Positions 34,754 through 45,808 of a DNA stretch of 64,000 nt are shown piece by piece. Source of the stretch: Nemophila menziesii (lineage: Eukaryota > Streptophyta > Magnoliopsida > Boraginales > Hydrophyllaceae); the NCBI GenBank assembly GCA_029959085.1, contig JARWIR010000013.1:10231186-10295185 (forward strand), given 5' to 3'. The translations under genes and the position numbers were made by a program. The notes under the pieces were generated by a model that saw only the letters and a program-made list of their open reading frames with translations, had not been told where the DNA came from and made no database searches. How positions within the stretch are numbered: position 1 is the stretch's first letter; every line of letters starts with the position of its first letter.

Positions 34754-36277
34754 TGATGTCTCCCTAATTGTTCTTATTTTCGACCCTTGGGAGACATCAT
34801 TTTTTATGTTTATTTGAATATTTTAATAGACTTTTGAGTTAAAAACACAATAATCCGGAATTTCCATTTTATTTCTAGTAATTTTGATTTATTAAACTTT
34901 TGCGCGTAATCTTGTGTATTTTAGTGGAAAGTTTGTAGGTTTTAATTATTAGCTAGGAATGGAATCCGAGAAGAGAGTCAAAGATTAAGAGATAGCGTCA
35001 AGACTTGAAGAGAAATCCCGAAGAAGTTGTTTTTAGAGCTGCAAATCTGTTTTCCAGGCCAAAAATTGCTGATTTCGAGGTGCTTAAGAGCTGATTTAGC
35101 CGCTGACCTTTGAAGAGAAAACATTCCTTATCGAGTTATGGAAATTTAGCAACTGATTTCAGGTCAATCGGAGTTGTAGAGAAGCGGGAAAAGCCGTTTT
35201 AGTGAAGGTGTATCAGCAGTTACGGGATTTTGGGCCAAGTTAGTGGACTTGGGCCTTCAATATTTCATTTAATTAAAAGCCTAGGTCCAAGTCCGAATTA
35301 GAGCTTATAAAAGGAGCTCTTGACTTCTATTTTTCACACAATTCATTCTTTACAATTAAAAATATCAGAGAGAAGCAACAGAAGGAAGAAAGAAGAAGCT
35401 GCAAGAGCTGGAGAGGGTCTATATCTCCGTTCTCAGTCATTCCTATTCCGGAAATTAAGTTTCTTTTATCTTTTATTTGTAAGACAATATGAATTCCTTT
35501 ACTTTTAATTTAGTTTTTGTTTTAATTAGTATGAGCTAAACATTTATTAGTGCTTGAGAACCAATCTTATTGAATTTCATATGTTGAATTTGGGTTTCTG
35601 TTAAATTAAATTAGATTGAGACTTTTACTCTTTTCTATAATTTGAGATTATTTAAGAACAGGTGTAGTATCTAGGCTATTCCACATATGTGGCGTGTGGA
35701 TCATCCTGACGGAGGGTTTAGGTATAGAACCAATTATTCAATCTAAAATAGAAGCTATTGATTCTGACGAACTTAGCTAATTTTAGGGCCAATGAGGTAA
35801 AATTCTTAAACATCTAAAAGTGGATCATATTGACCCTGACGGGACTAGTGACACTCTAGGATAGCCTTATAGTCCACCCTGACAGGGGTATAAGGAATTT
35901 AGAATCCCGACCATTGTAATTGAGCAATTTAGCCCTTAAACAACATAAGTTAGGAAATAGGATTAGGAGGATCCCTTGTGTTCTCAAGTGCTACCTTATC
36001 ATATTGTGTTTTACATCATTTTACGTGCGTTTTACCTTTTACTTGCATTTTATAATTTGTCTTTCATTAATTAGCATTAATAGAAAAACCAAACCAATCA
36101 TTATTTCTTTACTTGTTTTCAAAAGTGCAACCATTCATTACTTGTTAAACATTGTGATCAACCAAACCGTCCCTGCGAACGATCCTAGATCACTTATTAC
36201 TACTTGGGACAACCGTACACTTGCGGTTGTGGTTCGATTACTTATTGCATATTTTTAGAACACACAAAGGACCACCA
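34754..36277 (+). mobile_element. Solo LTR in the 3' region of element A
   Basis: It is 1524 bp, starts TGATGTCTCCCTAATTG, ends AAAGGACCACCA, and has a perfect 5-bp duplication CCGGG (34749-34753 and 36278-36282). The host sequence across the site, CCCTTTGCCGGGG, is intact at 30525 in the young element, an empty-site check. It has a TATA-like TTATAAAAGGA near 35306 and the family start hairpin. Confidence 0.88.
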
Positions 36278-36551
36278 CCGGGGTCTAGAATAAAAAAAGA
36301 ATTATGAAAAGAAAAGAAAAAAGATATGAAAATAAGTAGCATGGAATCTCATATCAAAACTAGTGTCATGATCTTACAAAAAAAATGAAGTAAAAAGAAT
36401 ATAAAAAAAACCAGAAAAGTGGATTGTTTATGTAGATAATAATGAGAGCCATTGGGTTACTTAGGGATGCTAATCATGAGCATCAAAATTGGGTTGAGTG
36501 AGAACATCTTCGAGTGAAACTCAAGCTCTAAGGCGATTGGTTGATGGCTAG

Positions 36552-39535
36552 TGATGCCTCCTTTTTTGTGATGGATTATTCCATTAAAGGGACATATTTT
36601 TTGGGGTTTATTGGGCCTAAGTGAGGTATTTTTCCCATTATTTGACGTTTTACACTTTCTTGTCTAGATTTATCACATTTGGTGTTTATTGCTATTTCTA
36701 GATATTTGCACGTAATTTGTGTATTATTTGTGTAGTCCTTAAGTACTTGGAATCTAGCGCACCTGAGATGGGGATAAGAAGTGAAGAAAACAAGATTAAC
36801 CACTAGTCATGGCACAAAAGGAAGATTCAACCACTTTTAGAAAGTTAAAGCTTATGCCGGCCAGATTTAGAAAGTGGATTATTTGAGGTGCCACGCGACA
36901 TTGACAACGATTCTGGATTACCCCTTTCATATCTAAATAGTATTCGAAGTCAGATGCGTGTATGATTTGACGATTCGCGATTTGGATCTGAAATAAAGAA
37001 CTTGTGCTAATTGTCGTTGTCGTGGTTCAAACGAGAAACATGTTAAATAAAACGTTTCTGGGTTGGATTAGGTCACTTAAATGAGGCCCACAACCCAAGA
37101 AACGTTTTTAGACCTATATATACCAAAAATTAACATTATAAATAGGTATTAGCTTGTCTTGGAACATATTGGAGCCTCCATTAGTCACTGGTGAAGAGGA
37201 AGAACATTTGGAATAAGAGGGATAAAGAAGACAACACCGTTCTAGACCATTCCACCTCCGATTTTAGTAAATATTAGCTCTATCGTTATAAGTTTTTTGT
37301 AGAGAACATGCTTTAAATATTATTTCCTACTTGTTTTTATTATTTGGGTATGTATAAATCATTTAATTACTTGAAATTGCTTACGTTTGAACTTTAGAAT
37401 ACTAATATGATGTATTTAGATTTTGGGATTACATTATTTAAATAAATTGCATTTTAATTTTGTTGTCTATATAACTTATTCCCAATTGCTACTCATATTT
37501 TGATCATATATTTGGGTAATAATGGTAATTAAATTAGCTTCCAGAAGGGGGCTTTGGTTATGGACATAGTGCATAGGCGCCAGGTGTGCATTTGTGAGCC
37601 GACATGTCTTGACTAGCCAGGTAGTCATTAGGGTTTGAACTAAATTAATACGAATTTTGGTAAGTTATATTCTCAAGTCTACCCCGGGAGGGAGTTAGGA
37701 AGAATAGTGAATCACGATTAATGTTAAATATCCTATTTGTCCTTATACCTGGAAATATCAAATTAGTTGACTTCAGGTATTACTAGCAAGTCCCAAGCAT
37801 ATCTTCCTCATACTAAATCCTTTCGTAATTAGTTTATTTACATTTTGCTTTTTATTATTTGCATTTTAGTTTTAATCATAAAAAACCCAACAAATATTTT
37901 ATTTATTATTTGTCATATATCTTGCAACTAAACTATTATACTCGTAAATACATTAATTATAACCTTGATAGTCCTTGTGGATATTATAGAGCCCATTACT
38001 TACTTTTATTACTTGTCAACGACACGCGCACTTGCGAAGAGTCACCCTTCTTCGGTTTTGATTATTTATCACACCTTGGGAGAAGACAAGTTTTTGGCAC
38101 CGCTCCCGGGGACTATAACGTTATATATTTTTGTTTTTAGTTTAGTATAGTAATGTAGTTGTTTTTGTTTTACGTTGGTTTCTTTGTTTTTGTATCTTAT
38201 AGGTTTTAGGGTCGCAAGGAAATATGAAAAATTTAGACGCTCAAGTGAACATAGCAGAGAATAATAATCAAGGTGTTAAAGTCCCACCTGGGGTTGTGCC
38301 TTTGTTCTTGCAACCTCAAGAGCAACACCTTTTCGATTGTCACCTGATGGGATCCGCCTACCCGCTATTCAAGTCTTGCGATTTGAACCCGATGCGGGTA
38401 TGATTAATCAATTTTCCATTTATGGCCATTATAGCGAGGTTGTCCATGAAAATCCCGTTCGAGCTATACAAAAATTCATGCAAATTTGCAATGTGTACGT
38501 CACTCAAGGTGTCACTCATGAACAAGTGTATCTTACCATTTTCCTAATTTTCCTCACGAAATGAGCGAGTGATGGTACGATCAACAACCGTGTGAACCGC
38601 ATTTTCCGATAGGTACTATGCTCAAAGTGTACGATTGAATGGTCAACTCGACTTGGCAAATTTCCGCCTGAATAAGGCGAAACATTAGGATCACCTTGGA
38701 CACGATTCCAATCATGCTTGAATAAATTTCTACTTCATGGGTAGAAGAAAATGGTGATACATTATGTGGAAGAGGTTTTATAATGGTGAGCGCTAATCAC
38801 GCGTTTGGCATCCTAGATAGAGTTGTGGGAAACAAGATGAGTTGGCAACCGGAGAGATTACCGGTCCAAGTTTCGAAAAGAGAAACAATGATTTTAGAAA
38901 AGAAGACCACGTTGAACGCAAAGATTGTCGCTCTAGAGAACAAGGTAAAACAACTGTCCTAAAACAACAATCAAGCTATTGTGAGTGTGGTTCAAGAGCC
39001 ACAAAGTTCTCCTCGTTGCAGGGTGTTTAATCATGTATTTGAAGAGTGTTCCAATAATCTGAAATCGGTATTTTTTTGTATCTACTTGAGAGAACCACCA
39101 TTCGGGTGGTCAACGCTATGATTAATACAATCAAGGTACCATCTATCAGCCTCGGCCCCAAGGGACCAATTATCAATCAAGGTTTCAAAATCATTACAAA
39201 GGAGGTCCGCGCTATGGTGCCCAAGCTCCCCAGTTCCCCTTTATGATTCATATGCTGAGAATCTTAATCCGAAATTCTTGCCATCACATCCACAAGCATT
39301 ACTAAGCTACAACAAACGATGAAATCCTCTATGCAAAAGACACAAGAAACTATGAAATCGTTTGTGACAATGACACGGAAAAATATATGAGCTAGTAATG
39401 ATTGACTCAATGAGCACTTTGATGTATTGTAAAAATTGGAGAATAAATTCACCAATTTATCTCCCATCGTGAGAATAATCAACAAACTCTCCCGCTACGG
39501 ATATGCCCAAGTACGAACAATGAGGTTAAGTTACT
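36552..39535 (+). mobile_element. Truncated gypsy element B: 5' LTR plus gag remnant
   Basis: The LTR (36552-38088, 1537 bp) starts TGATGCCTCCTTTT, ends GGGAGAAGACA and has a TATA-like CCTATATATACC near 37113. A primer-site-like TTTTTGGCACCGCTCCCGGGG follows directly. The LTR begins inside the 3' region of element A, at GATGGCTAG, whose uninterrupted form is at 30776. Homology to element A gag runs to about 39535 and then stops. No 3' LTR or polypurine tract is present. Confidence 0.75.
38220..39530 (+). pseudogene. gag remnant of element B
   Basis: The frame 38337-38564 (GIRLPAIQVLRFEPDAGMIN, then ENPVRAIQKFMQICNVYV and TQGVTHEQVYLTIF) is the start of the Athila-type gag. It then breaks repeatedly (stops near 38564, 38670 and 38960), while later words match element A in order up to AGGTTAAGTTAC. 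It is non-functional. Confidence 0.75.
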
Positions 39536-39539
39536 AGCT

Positions 39540-40090
39540 AGACATCTTTTAAGGAAAAGGGTATAATAGTAAATTAGGCCAACTCAAATTAGAAAAATAA
39601 AACTCATTTAGATGTTATTTTAGTTAAATTTTATGAATGAAAATTAAGCTTTAATTTATATATTCCTCCAAATATATTAACACGTGAACCATCCAGGATA
39701 TACACAAAGTGATGACCAATTTTTTTTTTTTTTGGACGAGAGTGATGACCAATTTAAAGCTTTAAAAGATGACTTTTGCTGAATAAAAATATACTATAAA
39801 ATAACGAAAGCAGTTGACCTGGTCCACCAACTTGAAAATTAAAGTATAAAGACTAGTACCCTATATTCATTCTAAACATAAATAAAGACTAGTACTCAAA
39901 TTTGATCCAACACTCAACTTAGGAGATTTCAAAATTTTATCTTGAAATTGTTTAAAAAGTTTATAGCTCGATGAAACTGGCTAAATAATTCAGTCATTTA
40001 AAAAAAAATAAGACTAAAGACAATAATAACTAGGAATAATGATAAAAAAAGTTTAAAATTAAATTTAATATCCATAAATAAATTAATGGA
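39540..40090. other. Intergenic, AT-rich, with a tiny poly(T) insertion
   Basis: No gene. AGTGATGACCAATTT occurs at 39708-39722 and again at 39741-39755, separated by a T run plus GGACGAG, the shape of a drastically truncated retroposon tail with its target duplication. Confidence 0.5.
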
Positions 40091-40091
40091 T

Positions 40092-40500
40092 TTTTTTTAT
40101 CAGAGAAAAATAACTCAAGCATTATTACACATAAAGTTAAGAAAATTAACAACTTCAAATACAGAGTAATCTTGCCATTGCGAAAGATTCACATTTCGCA
40201 TAGTGCATTTTGCCAAAGCGTCTGCAGCAGAGTTGAATGATCGGTTGATATATATGAGTATATGACCTTCCAATCAGGAAATTTGGCAAACTAGTTCTTC
40301 ATTTCGACAGTGATTGGAGAAATCGGCCATCGAAGACTTGCAATTTTTTAAATACCTTGAATCAATTCAAGGTTGTCAAAGTAAAAAGTGGAACTCCGAA
40401 GGTTGATACTTTCAGCGAATCTCATGGAGAGGAGTACATCCCAACACTCCCCTTCAATCGCACTTCTAATCATTCATTTTTTAGCGATCTTTTGAACAAC
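40092..40500 (-). pseudogene. LINE RNase H remnant
   Basis: On the minus strand the segment reads like the C-terminal RNase H of plant LINEs: ALRWPISPITVE, DWKVIYSYI, then STLLQTLWQNALCEM-like sequence with NSAADALAK in the adjoining frame (about 40490 to 40180). It ends TTTTTCTCTGATAAAAAAAA near 40100, a typical LINE 3' tail. Stops and frame changes make it dead. Its upstream part is cut by the SINE at 40509. Confidence 0.55.
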
Positions 40501-40508
40501 AATGCCTT

Positions 40509-41220
40509 TTTTTATATATGGGTGTCCGGGCCAACTTTCGCGCACCACGACTTTTCCTATAGGTTGCGGCCTAGGCGGTCGACCGGGGCCTAGCGCCTAG
40601 GCGGGATTACACGGCCTAGGCGGAATTATACGGTTTTGAATCCTGGATGTGTAATTTTGTATATTTAGTAATATGTATGTAGTAATTATAGAAATTTGAA
40701 TTATTTAAGTCATAGAATTAATCTAACAACACTATATTAAATATGAAAATACTAAATATTCAGTTACAATATCAATTAAAGAATTCTCGAGAATAAGAAA
40801 AAATAACAAGAAGGCCTATGTGAGCATGTTTTGCCATTAATCGGCGCCTAGACGGCCATTTTTTTCCATTAATCGGCGCCTAGACGGGTAAGACGCCTAT
40901 CCCACGGTGACTAAGGCGCTAAGCAAAAACGCCTAGAGTTTTAACTAGGCATAAGCGGCTGAGGGGGGGAGTTGATGCCTAGGCGGAGAGATCTACAACA
41001 TAGCCCATAGGAAATATACACGCCTCCTCATGCATATTCCCACTTAATCAGAACTAGGTTACCCATGTTCAGGGAAGGGATTCGAACTCTGTACCTCTTG
41101 TTTTACCCCTAGGTTACCCATGTTCAGGGAGGGGATTCGAACCCTGTACCTCTTGTTTTACCCCTTTTAAGGACTGAAAAAATATCAAGGCTTTAGCCAG
41201 TTGAGCTACCTCAATTGGTT
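40509..41220 (-). mobile_element. tRNA-derived SINE with internal insertion
   Basis: The direct repeat AACAATGCCTT flanks it (40498-40508 and 41221-41231). On the minus strand it begins CCAATTGAGGTAGCTCAACTGG, which holds an A box (TAGCTCAACTGG), followed by a B box GGTTCGAATCCC (about 41128-41140). It ends in T-rich DNA on the plus strand, that is an A-rich 3' tail. The B-box segment is tandemly duplicated (41049-41104 and 41105-41165). The body is interrupted at about 40556-40985 by a GC-rich repeat. The head resembles Au-type plant SINEs. Confidence 0.75.
40556..40985. mobile_element. CCTAGGCGG-rich repeat nested in the SINE
   Basis: The motif GCCTAGGCGG and variants (GGCGCCTAGACGG, ACGCCTAG) occurs about ten times, clustered at both ends (40565-40630 and 40845-40985) around an AT-rich core. 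This terminal-cluster layout suggests a small non-autonomous DNA element. No exact target duplication was resolved. Confidence 0.5.
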
Positions 41221-41599
41221 AACAATGCCTTCTTTATTTATACCCTGAGATGCAATACCATCGAATTCTCATTCTTTATTAAAAAATGCATCGCAAAACC
41301 AAATAAATGGATTTACCTACCAAGATTCACTCATAAAAGATGTAAATTTACTTATAGATGGTCTAATAGGTTTCTTACCTATCAAATTTATATGGATAAA
41401 ATATTGATAAACTTCTATACATAAAAAATCAAACTTTTAATGAGAAACTTATTGTTTCCTTTTTTTTTTTTTACCAATCACTCAATAACTATTATCTTAC
41501 TAGTTGAGAGTTAATTAATAGGCTCTATGTTCAAAATTCTATATTTGAGGATCTATATTCAATATAGAGTAAAAAGAACTAGGTTTTAGAAGAAAAAAA

Positions 41600-41865
41600 A
41601 AGGCCCCGTTTGGTTCATAAAATAATGGGTATTTTCTGTTTTCGTTTTCTATATTTTTCAAAATGGTAATAAAAACATGTTTGGCTAAAGAAAATGAAAA
41701 CAGTTTTTTGGAAAATTAAATGAAAACAGTGGTATAGTAGAAATCGTGAAATCGATGTTCTCTATATTTTCTAAAATTATTGAAACTGAAAATAAAAATC
41801 ATTTTTTAAAATATATTTTGAAAACAAAAACAGAAAATATTTTTATAAATCAAACATGGTCTTAA
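41600..41865. mobile_element. Probable MITE
   Basis: The left end GGCCCCGTTTGGTTCATAAA and the inverse of the right end AAGACCATGTTTGATTTATA are imperfect inverted repeats of the kind seen in hAT- or Harbinger-derived MITEs. The interior is AT-rich and non-coding (about 265 bp). The target duplication is not clear. Confidence 0.55.
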
Positions 41866-42019
41866 AATCCAAACATGATTAATATTCACGGTCGAGACTC
41901 TATAATTGGATTCTACTAATGAAAATAAATGAAACAAAACAATAAAATAAAAAATTGGAAAATGCACGATTTTCAACAAGTGTGATAAACATGTTTAAAG
42001 GTTAACCTCACTTTTGTTA

Positions 42020-45000
42020 TCAAACCTCCAAACGGAATCTTAGACTAAGTTTAATTAACTCCCAATTATAGCTAAAGAGTTGACTATCCCAATGTTTTTT
42101 TTTTTTTATTACAAGGAGATCCCAACGGATCATGAAACTCTCATCTAGTAAGCCCGGATTATAGACCATTCGAGGCGTCTTTCCTCCCATTCGATCTCTC
42201 GTAAGCGCCTTCCAAATTCCCATCGGAGGGTCTCTATGAACAATGATAGCCGTGTCTTGTAATAGTCCGAAGCGAGCCATCCAATCCGCACATGTATTAG
42301 CTTCCCGGTAGATGCACTTAATTACAAAGTCTCGATTTCGCGCCAAGATACCCTTAATAAGATCAATATACCCTGCGGCTGGACCTATACCTCTCTCCAT
42401 GCGATGAACCACCTCAACAACCTCCCACGAATCTACCTCAATAGTGGCCTTTATTACGCACATTTCCTCGAGCAATCTAAGACCCTCATACAAGGCTATT
42501 ACCTCGACCATCACCGAAGAATCGCAAGCAATTTTAACCGAAAAACCCTTTATCCAATTCCCATCTCTATCCCTAACAACACCTCCGCCTCCACCCTCTT
42601 TTCGCCACCGATTACAACTCCCATCTGTGTTCAATTTAACCCCATCCCTTGGTTTGCACCATCCGACAAGACGCTCTTCACTTCTGCCAATCATTCCCTT
42701 ATCAATGTTGCTCCTCCAAGCCTTTGTGAAATTGATTGCTAAATACTTTGCTTTTCGTAGAACTACCTTAGCCGGTGGAAAAATGCTATCAGTAAAGACC
42801 ACGTCATTTCGTTCTCGCCATATAACCTCAAGTAACGCTCCAAAGAATACATTCCATGCTACCCCCGCGAAAAGACCCTTGCTCGATAGCTGCTTGGTCC
42901 ACCATCTCTTGTCGTCATGATTCAGATTCTCAAACTCAGTATCTTCGCCTTGCTGAGCTGTACCCGAACTACCCTCCCTCTGTACATTACTATCCCGAGC
43001 GCTGGAGTCTTGTAATGGTCTGGCGTGAATATTCACTGCTGAATGCAATTGATCAGGTTCCAAAACCGCCCTTTCCGCTTCCGCCATCTGTCCAGGAGCC
43101 TGAATTTGCAGCGCTGCTGTTCGCTCCCTCCTTATCACAGGGACCTGCGCATGCAAATAACTTAAATCTGCAGCAGAAATAAAATCATTACCTGAACTCG
43201 CCAAAGGCCCCTGATCCGCAGCACTACCATTCCTGACCTCCACGCGAATCAACCGCCACACCTCCCGAACTTTAGGACAGTCCCGAAATAGATGGACAGC
43301 TGTCTCCACCGCCCCGCCACAGCACGGACAACAAGACAAAATGTCCATGCCTCGGCGAACAAGATTGTCTCGTGTGGCTAGCCTATTCTGTACCGCGCGC
43401 CACAGAAGTATTCTCGTCTTCTGAGGGCACTTTACCTTCCATAAACTTTCCCAATCAATCTCTGAATGAACTCTATTAGCATCGTATTCCCAATTTGCTG
43501 ACCGGACCGAATATTCACCACCAATTTCATGCAACCAAGATAGGGAATCCACCCCTCCTTCAATTCTCATTCCCATTACCTCAAGTAACTTTGACGGAGG
43601 AAGCCACTGATGAAACTTATCCCACTCCCAAAGTCCCTCACCATTTACATAATCTCGAACCTTTTTTGTCTTTTCACTCTCGCTTATGTGACCCACCACC
43701 CACTCTATTAAAGGGCTATCACCAACCCATAAATCCAACCAAAACGAAATCAATTCTCCGTTACGTAATAACCATCGGGATCCCCGTCTAACCACGGCAA
43801 TTCCTTCCGCGATGGTTTTACACATTTTCGAATCATAAGGTCTAACATCATAGTGGAATATATTTGCTTTGAAATACCTTTGACGCATTACCAACGGCCA
43901 AATGAACTCCTCGTTATTAACTAACTTCCATCCCAACTTTCCCAAAAGCGCCAAATTCATGTCTTCAGCTAAGCGAAAGCCAAGTCCTCCCACATTTTTC
44001 GGTCTACACACATCTCGCCATGCAATCCAATTAATTTTCCTTTCTCTGTCTGAATTACCCCATATAAAATCCCTACGTATTTTGTCAATCTCTAGGCAAA
44101 CATATTTCGGCAATCTCTCCACTTGCATAATGTACATAGGTGAGGCGCTCAATACGGATTGAGCTAATGTTACTCGCCCTGCTAAAGATAGCGACCCCCT
44201 CTTCCAATTTGACAATTTACTACGTAATTTGTTCAGAAGCTCACCATAGAAACCCCTAGGCCTCCTCCCAGACAGAATAGGGACACCAAGATATTTCCCA
44301 AGCCCATCGCTTCTCTTAAAACCACTCCTATGCTCAATCTCCGAGGCCAACCCCTCATCAATGTTTTTCGAAAAATAAATGATTGACTTGTCCTTACTAA
44401 CTGACTGGCCCGCATCTTTACAGAAAGTGTTGAGGGATTCCTGCACAATATCAAAGTTATGAACAGATGCTTCTGCAAATAACACAAGATCATCAGCAAA
44501 GAATATATGTGATAAAGGAGACCCCCCTGGTGAAAGACGGATCGGTTTCCATGCCCCGTCCCTGACAAGCTTTTGAATAAGTAGCGAAAACCGTTCCATG
44601 CAAATGACAAAAAGGTAAGGCGAGATGGGGTCGCCTTGTCGGATTCCCCTCGTAGGCTTAAACGAAGGTAATTGAGCCCCCTTCCAAAGAACACTTACTT
44701 CGTTTTCCTCCATTCCAGTTATAATAAGTTCAATCCACTTTCGAGGGACTCCCAAGGATTCAAGCGAATCTTTCAGAAAATCCCAACGAATTTTATCATA
44801 AGCCTTAGCCAAATCCACTTTTACCGCCATATAGCTCTTCTTTCCCTTGCTATGCCTTAATACAAAATCCACCTCACTAACTAGTACAATATTATCAATA
44901 GTAGAGCGCTTCGGTAGGAAACTACTCTGGTAAGGGCCAATATAATCTGACAGTAGCGGCCTCAATCGATTAACTAACACCTTCATACATATCTTGTAGC

Positions 45001-45808
45001 TTACGTTAATAAGACTAATCGGTCTAAACTGTGTAATAAACTCAGGATCTTCTCCCTTAGGTATAAGATGAATCAAGGTACCAAGAATTTCCTTCGGGAA
45101 TCTTCCTTCCTCAAGAACATTTCGAATCATACGGCACACCGAAGGACCTACAATCCCCCAACACTTTTGATAAAAACCAGCGGTCATCCCATCCGGGCCC
45201 GGAGCTTTATGAGGTGACATTTGATAAACCGCTATACGGACTTCCTCATCCGAAATACCTTCATCTAAAGAATCAATACCTCCAGGAGGGAACGGTGGGA
45301 GATTGGGCAAATCAAACAGCACCGGATTATCACCTTCCAACGTAAATAAATCTTCAAAAAACTTACTCACCCATGCCTTTTCCAACTCATCATTAACAAA
45401 CCATTCATCTCTCTCATCCCGAATTCGTATATCATAATTCTTCTTCTTCTTAACTTGAGCGGCCCTATGGTAAAATTTTGTATTTCGCTCCCCCAGATAT
45501 AACCAATCCATTCGCGATCTTTCAAACCAGTGAGTCTCTTCTTGCTCTAGGACACTCTCAAACTCACTATTCAATCTTTTTTCAAGTTGAACCAAAGACG
45601 AATTGTACGATTGCTGAAGCGCCTTTTGTACCCCCGAAATTCTTGCAAGTAACCTGTTCTTCCTCTTGAATATATCTCCAAACACCTCATCTTTCCAAAC
45701 TTTCAAATTGTCCCTTAAGCATTCGATATTGTCTACAAGTGACTTACCATCCTTTATCCAATTATCCTCCACCATCCTCAATGTAGCTACATCTATGGAG
45801 TTTGCCAC
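42020..45808 (-). CDS. LINE reverse transcriptase with zf-RVT and RNase H domains
   Basis: A single uninterrupted 1262-codon frame. In order: the region after the missing endonuclease (about 10-150), reverse transcriptase with KAPGPDG, FRPISLINVSYKI, KVDLAKAYD, GIRQGDPISPYLF and the catalytic FADD (about 200-470), a zf-RVT cysteine cluster (WKVKCPQKTRILLWRAVQNR; CCPCCGGAVETAVHLF), and RNase H (KLNTDGSCN, EVIALYEGL, YREANTCADWMARFG). A spacer of about 110 residues rich in Q, A and S separates zf-RVT from RNase H. The first codons and the last about 30 (after IKKKK, the poly(A) tract) are flanking DNA read through. Without ORF1 and endonuclease it cannot move on its own, yet the frame is intact. 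Confidence 0.9.
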   Translation of the reverse strand: MANSIDVATLRMVEDNWIKDGKSLVDNIECLRDNLKVWKDEVFGDIFKRKNRLLARISGVQKALQQSYNSSLVQLEKRLNSEFESVLEQEETHWFERSRMDWLYLGERNTKFYHRAAQVKKKKNYDIRIRDERDEWFVNDELEKAWVSKFFEDLFTLEGDNPVLFDLPNLPPFPPGGIDSLDEGISDEEVRIAVYQMSPHKAPGPDGMTAGFYQKCWGIVGPSVCRMIRNVLEEGRFPKEILGTLIHLIPKGEDPEFITQFRPISLINVSYKICMKVLVNRLRPLLSDYIGPYQSSFLPKRSTIDNIVLVSEVDFVLRHSKGKKSYMAVKVDLAKAYDKIRWDFLKDSLESLGVPRKWIELIITGMEENEVSVLWKGAQLPSFKPTRGIRQGDPISPYLFVICMERFSLLIQKLVRDGAWKPIRLSPGGSPLSHIFFADDLVLFAEASVHNFDIVQESLNTFCKDAGQSVSKDKSIIYFSKNIDEGLASEIEHRSGFKRSDGLGKYLGVPILSGRRPRGFYGELLNKLRSKLSNWKRGSLSLAGRVTLAQSVLSASPMYIMQVERLPKYVCLEIDKIRRDFIWGNSDRERKINWIAWRDVCRPKNVGGLGFRLAEDMNLALLGKLGWKLVNNEEFIWPLVMRQRYFKANIFHYDVRPYDSKMCKTIAEGIAVVRRGSRWLLRNGELISFWLDLWVGDSPLIEWVVGHISESEKTKKVRDYVNGEGLWEWDKFHQWLPPSKLLEVMGMRIEGGVDSLSWLHEIGGEYSVRSANWEYDANRVHSEIDWESLWKVKCPQKTRILLWRAVQNRLATRDNLVRRGMDILSCCPCCGGAVETAVHLFRDCPKVREVWRLIRVEVRNGSAADQGPLASSGNDFISAADLSYLHAQVPVIRRERTAALQIQAPGQMAEAERAVLEPDQLHSAVNIHARPLQDSSARDSNVQREGSSGTAQQGEDTEFENLNHDDKRWWTKQLSSKGLFAGVAWNVFFGALLEVIWRERNDVVFTDSIFPPAKVVLRKAKYLAINFTKAWRSNIDKGMIGRSEERLVGWCKPRDGVKLNTDGSCNRWRKEGGGGGVVRDRDGNWIKGFSVKIACDSSVMVEVIALYEGLRLLEEMCVIKATIEVDSWEVVEVVHRMERGIGPAAGYIDLIKGILARNRDFVIKCIYREANTCADWMARFGLLQDTAIIVHRDPPMGIWKALTRDRMGGKTPRMVYNPGLLDESFMIRWDLLVIKKKKHWDSQLFSYNWELIKLSLRFRLEV
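42095..45778 (-). mobile_element. 5'-truncated LINE (L1-type)
   Basis: A minus-strand non-LTR element ends in a poly(A) tract (T run at 42095-42109). A possible 5-bp target duplication CAATG lies at 42090-42094 and 45779-45783. The upstream half (ORF1 and the AP endonuclease) is absent, as usual for target-primed insertion that stopped early. It appears to have landed in another AT-rich repeat: TAGCTAAAGAGTTGACTAT on one side, TAGCTACATCTATGGAGTTT on the other. Confidence 0.8.

Larger units (their letters stand above)
20008..36551 (+). mobile_element. Old Athila-type gypsy remnant (element A), interrupted by later insertions
   Basis: It comprises a truncated 5' LTR (ending about 20717, before AGTTTTTGGCG), gag (20860-21470), spacer, a protease-like segment (22780-23085), an integrase C-terminal segment (23160-23420) and a long 3' untranslated region. 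The 3' region is split into 23430-24205, 33988-34753 and 36283-36551 by two solo LTRs. Its pieces match the 3' region of the young element in order: TTTTCGAGTC near 34050 against 29830, CCCTTTGCCGGG near 34742 against 30520, and AACTCAAGCTCTA near 36520 against 30750. RT, RNase H and most of integrase are missing, and no 3' LTR of its own remains. Confidence 0.75.

Noticed and set aside
39537..39541. GCTAG as the right-hand target duplication of element B (left copy 36547-36551)
   Set aside because: The sequence beyond it does not continue the host 3' region (expected TGAGGAG as at 30781), and element B has no 3' LTR, so the match is probably chance.
41120..41215. A/B boxes as a tRNA gene
   Set aside because: There is no cloverleaf, the B-box segment is duplicated, and the unit has direct repeats and a tail, so it is a SINE.
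42404..43182. Plus-strand frames opposite the LINE
   Set aside because: They are complementary-strand shadows of the reverse transcriptase/RNase H frame.
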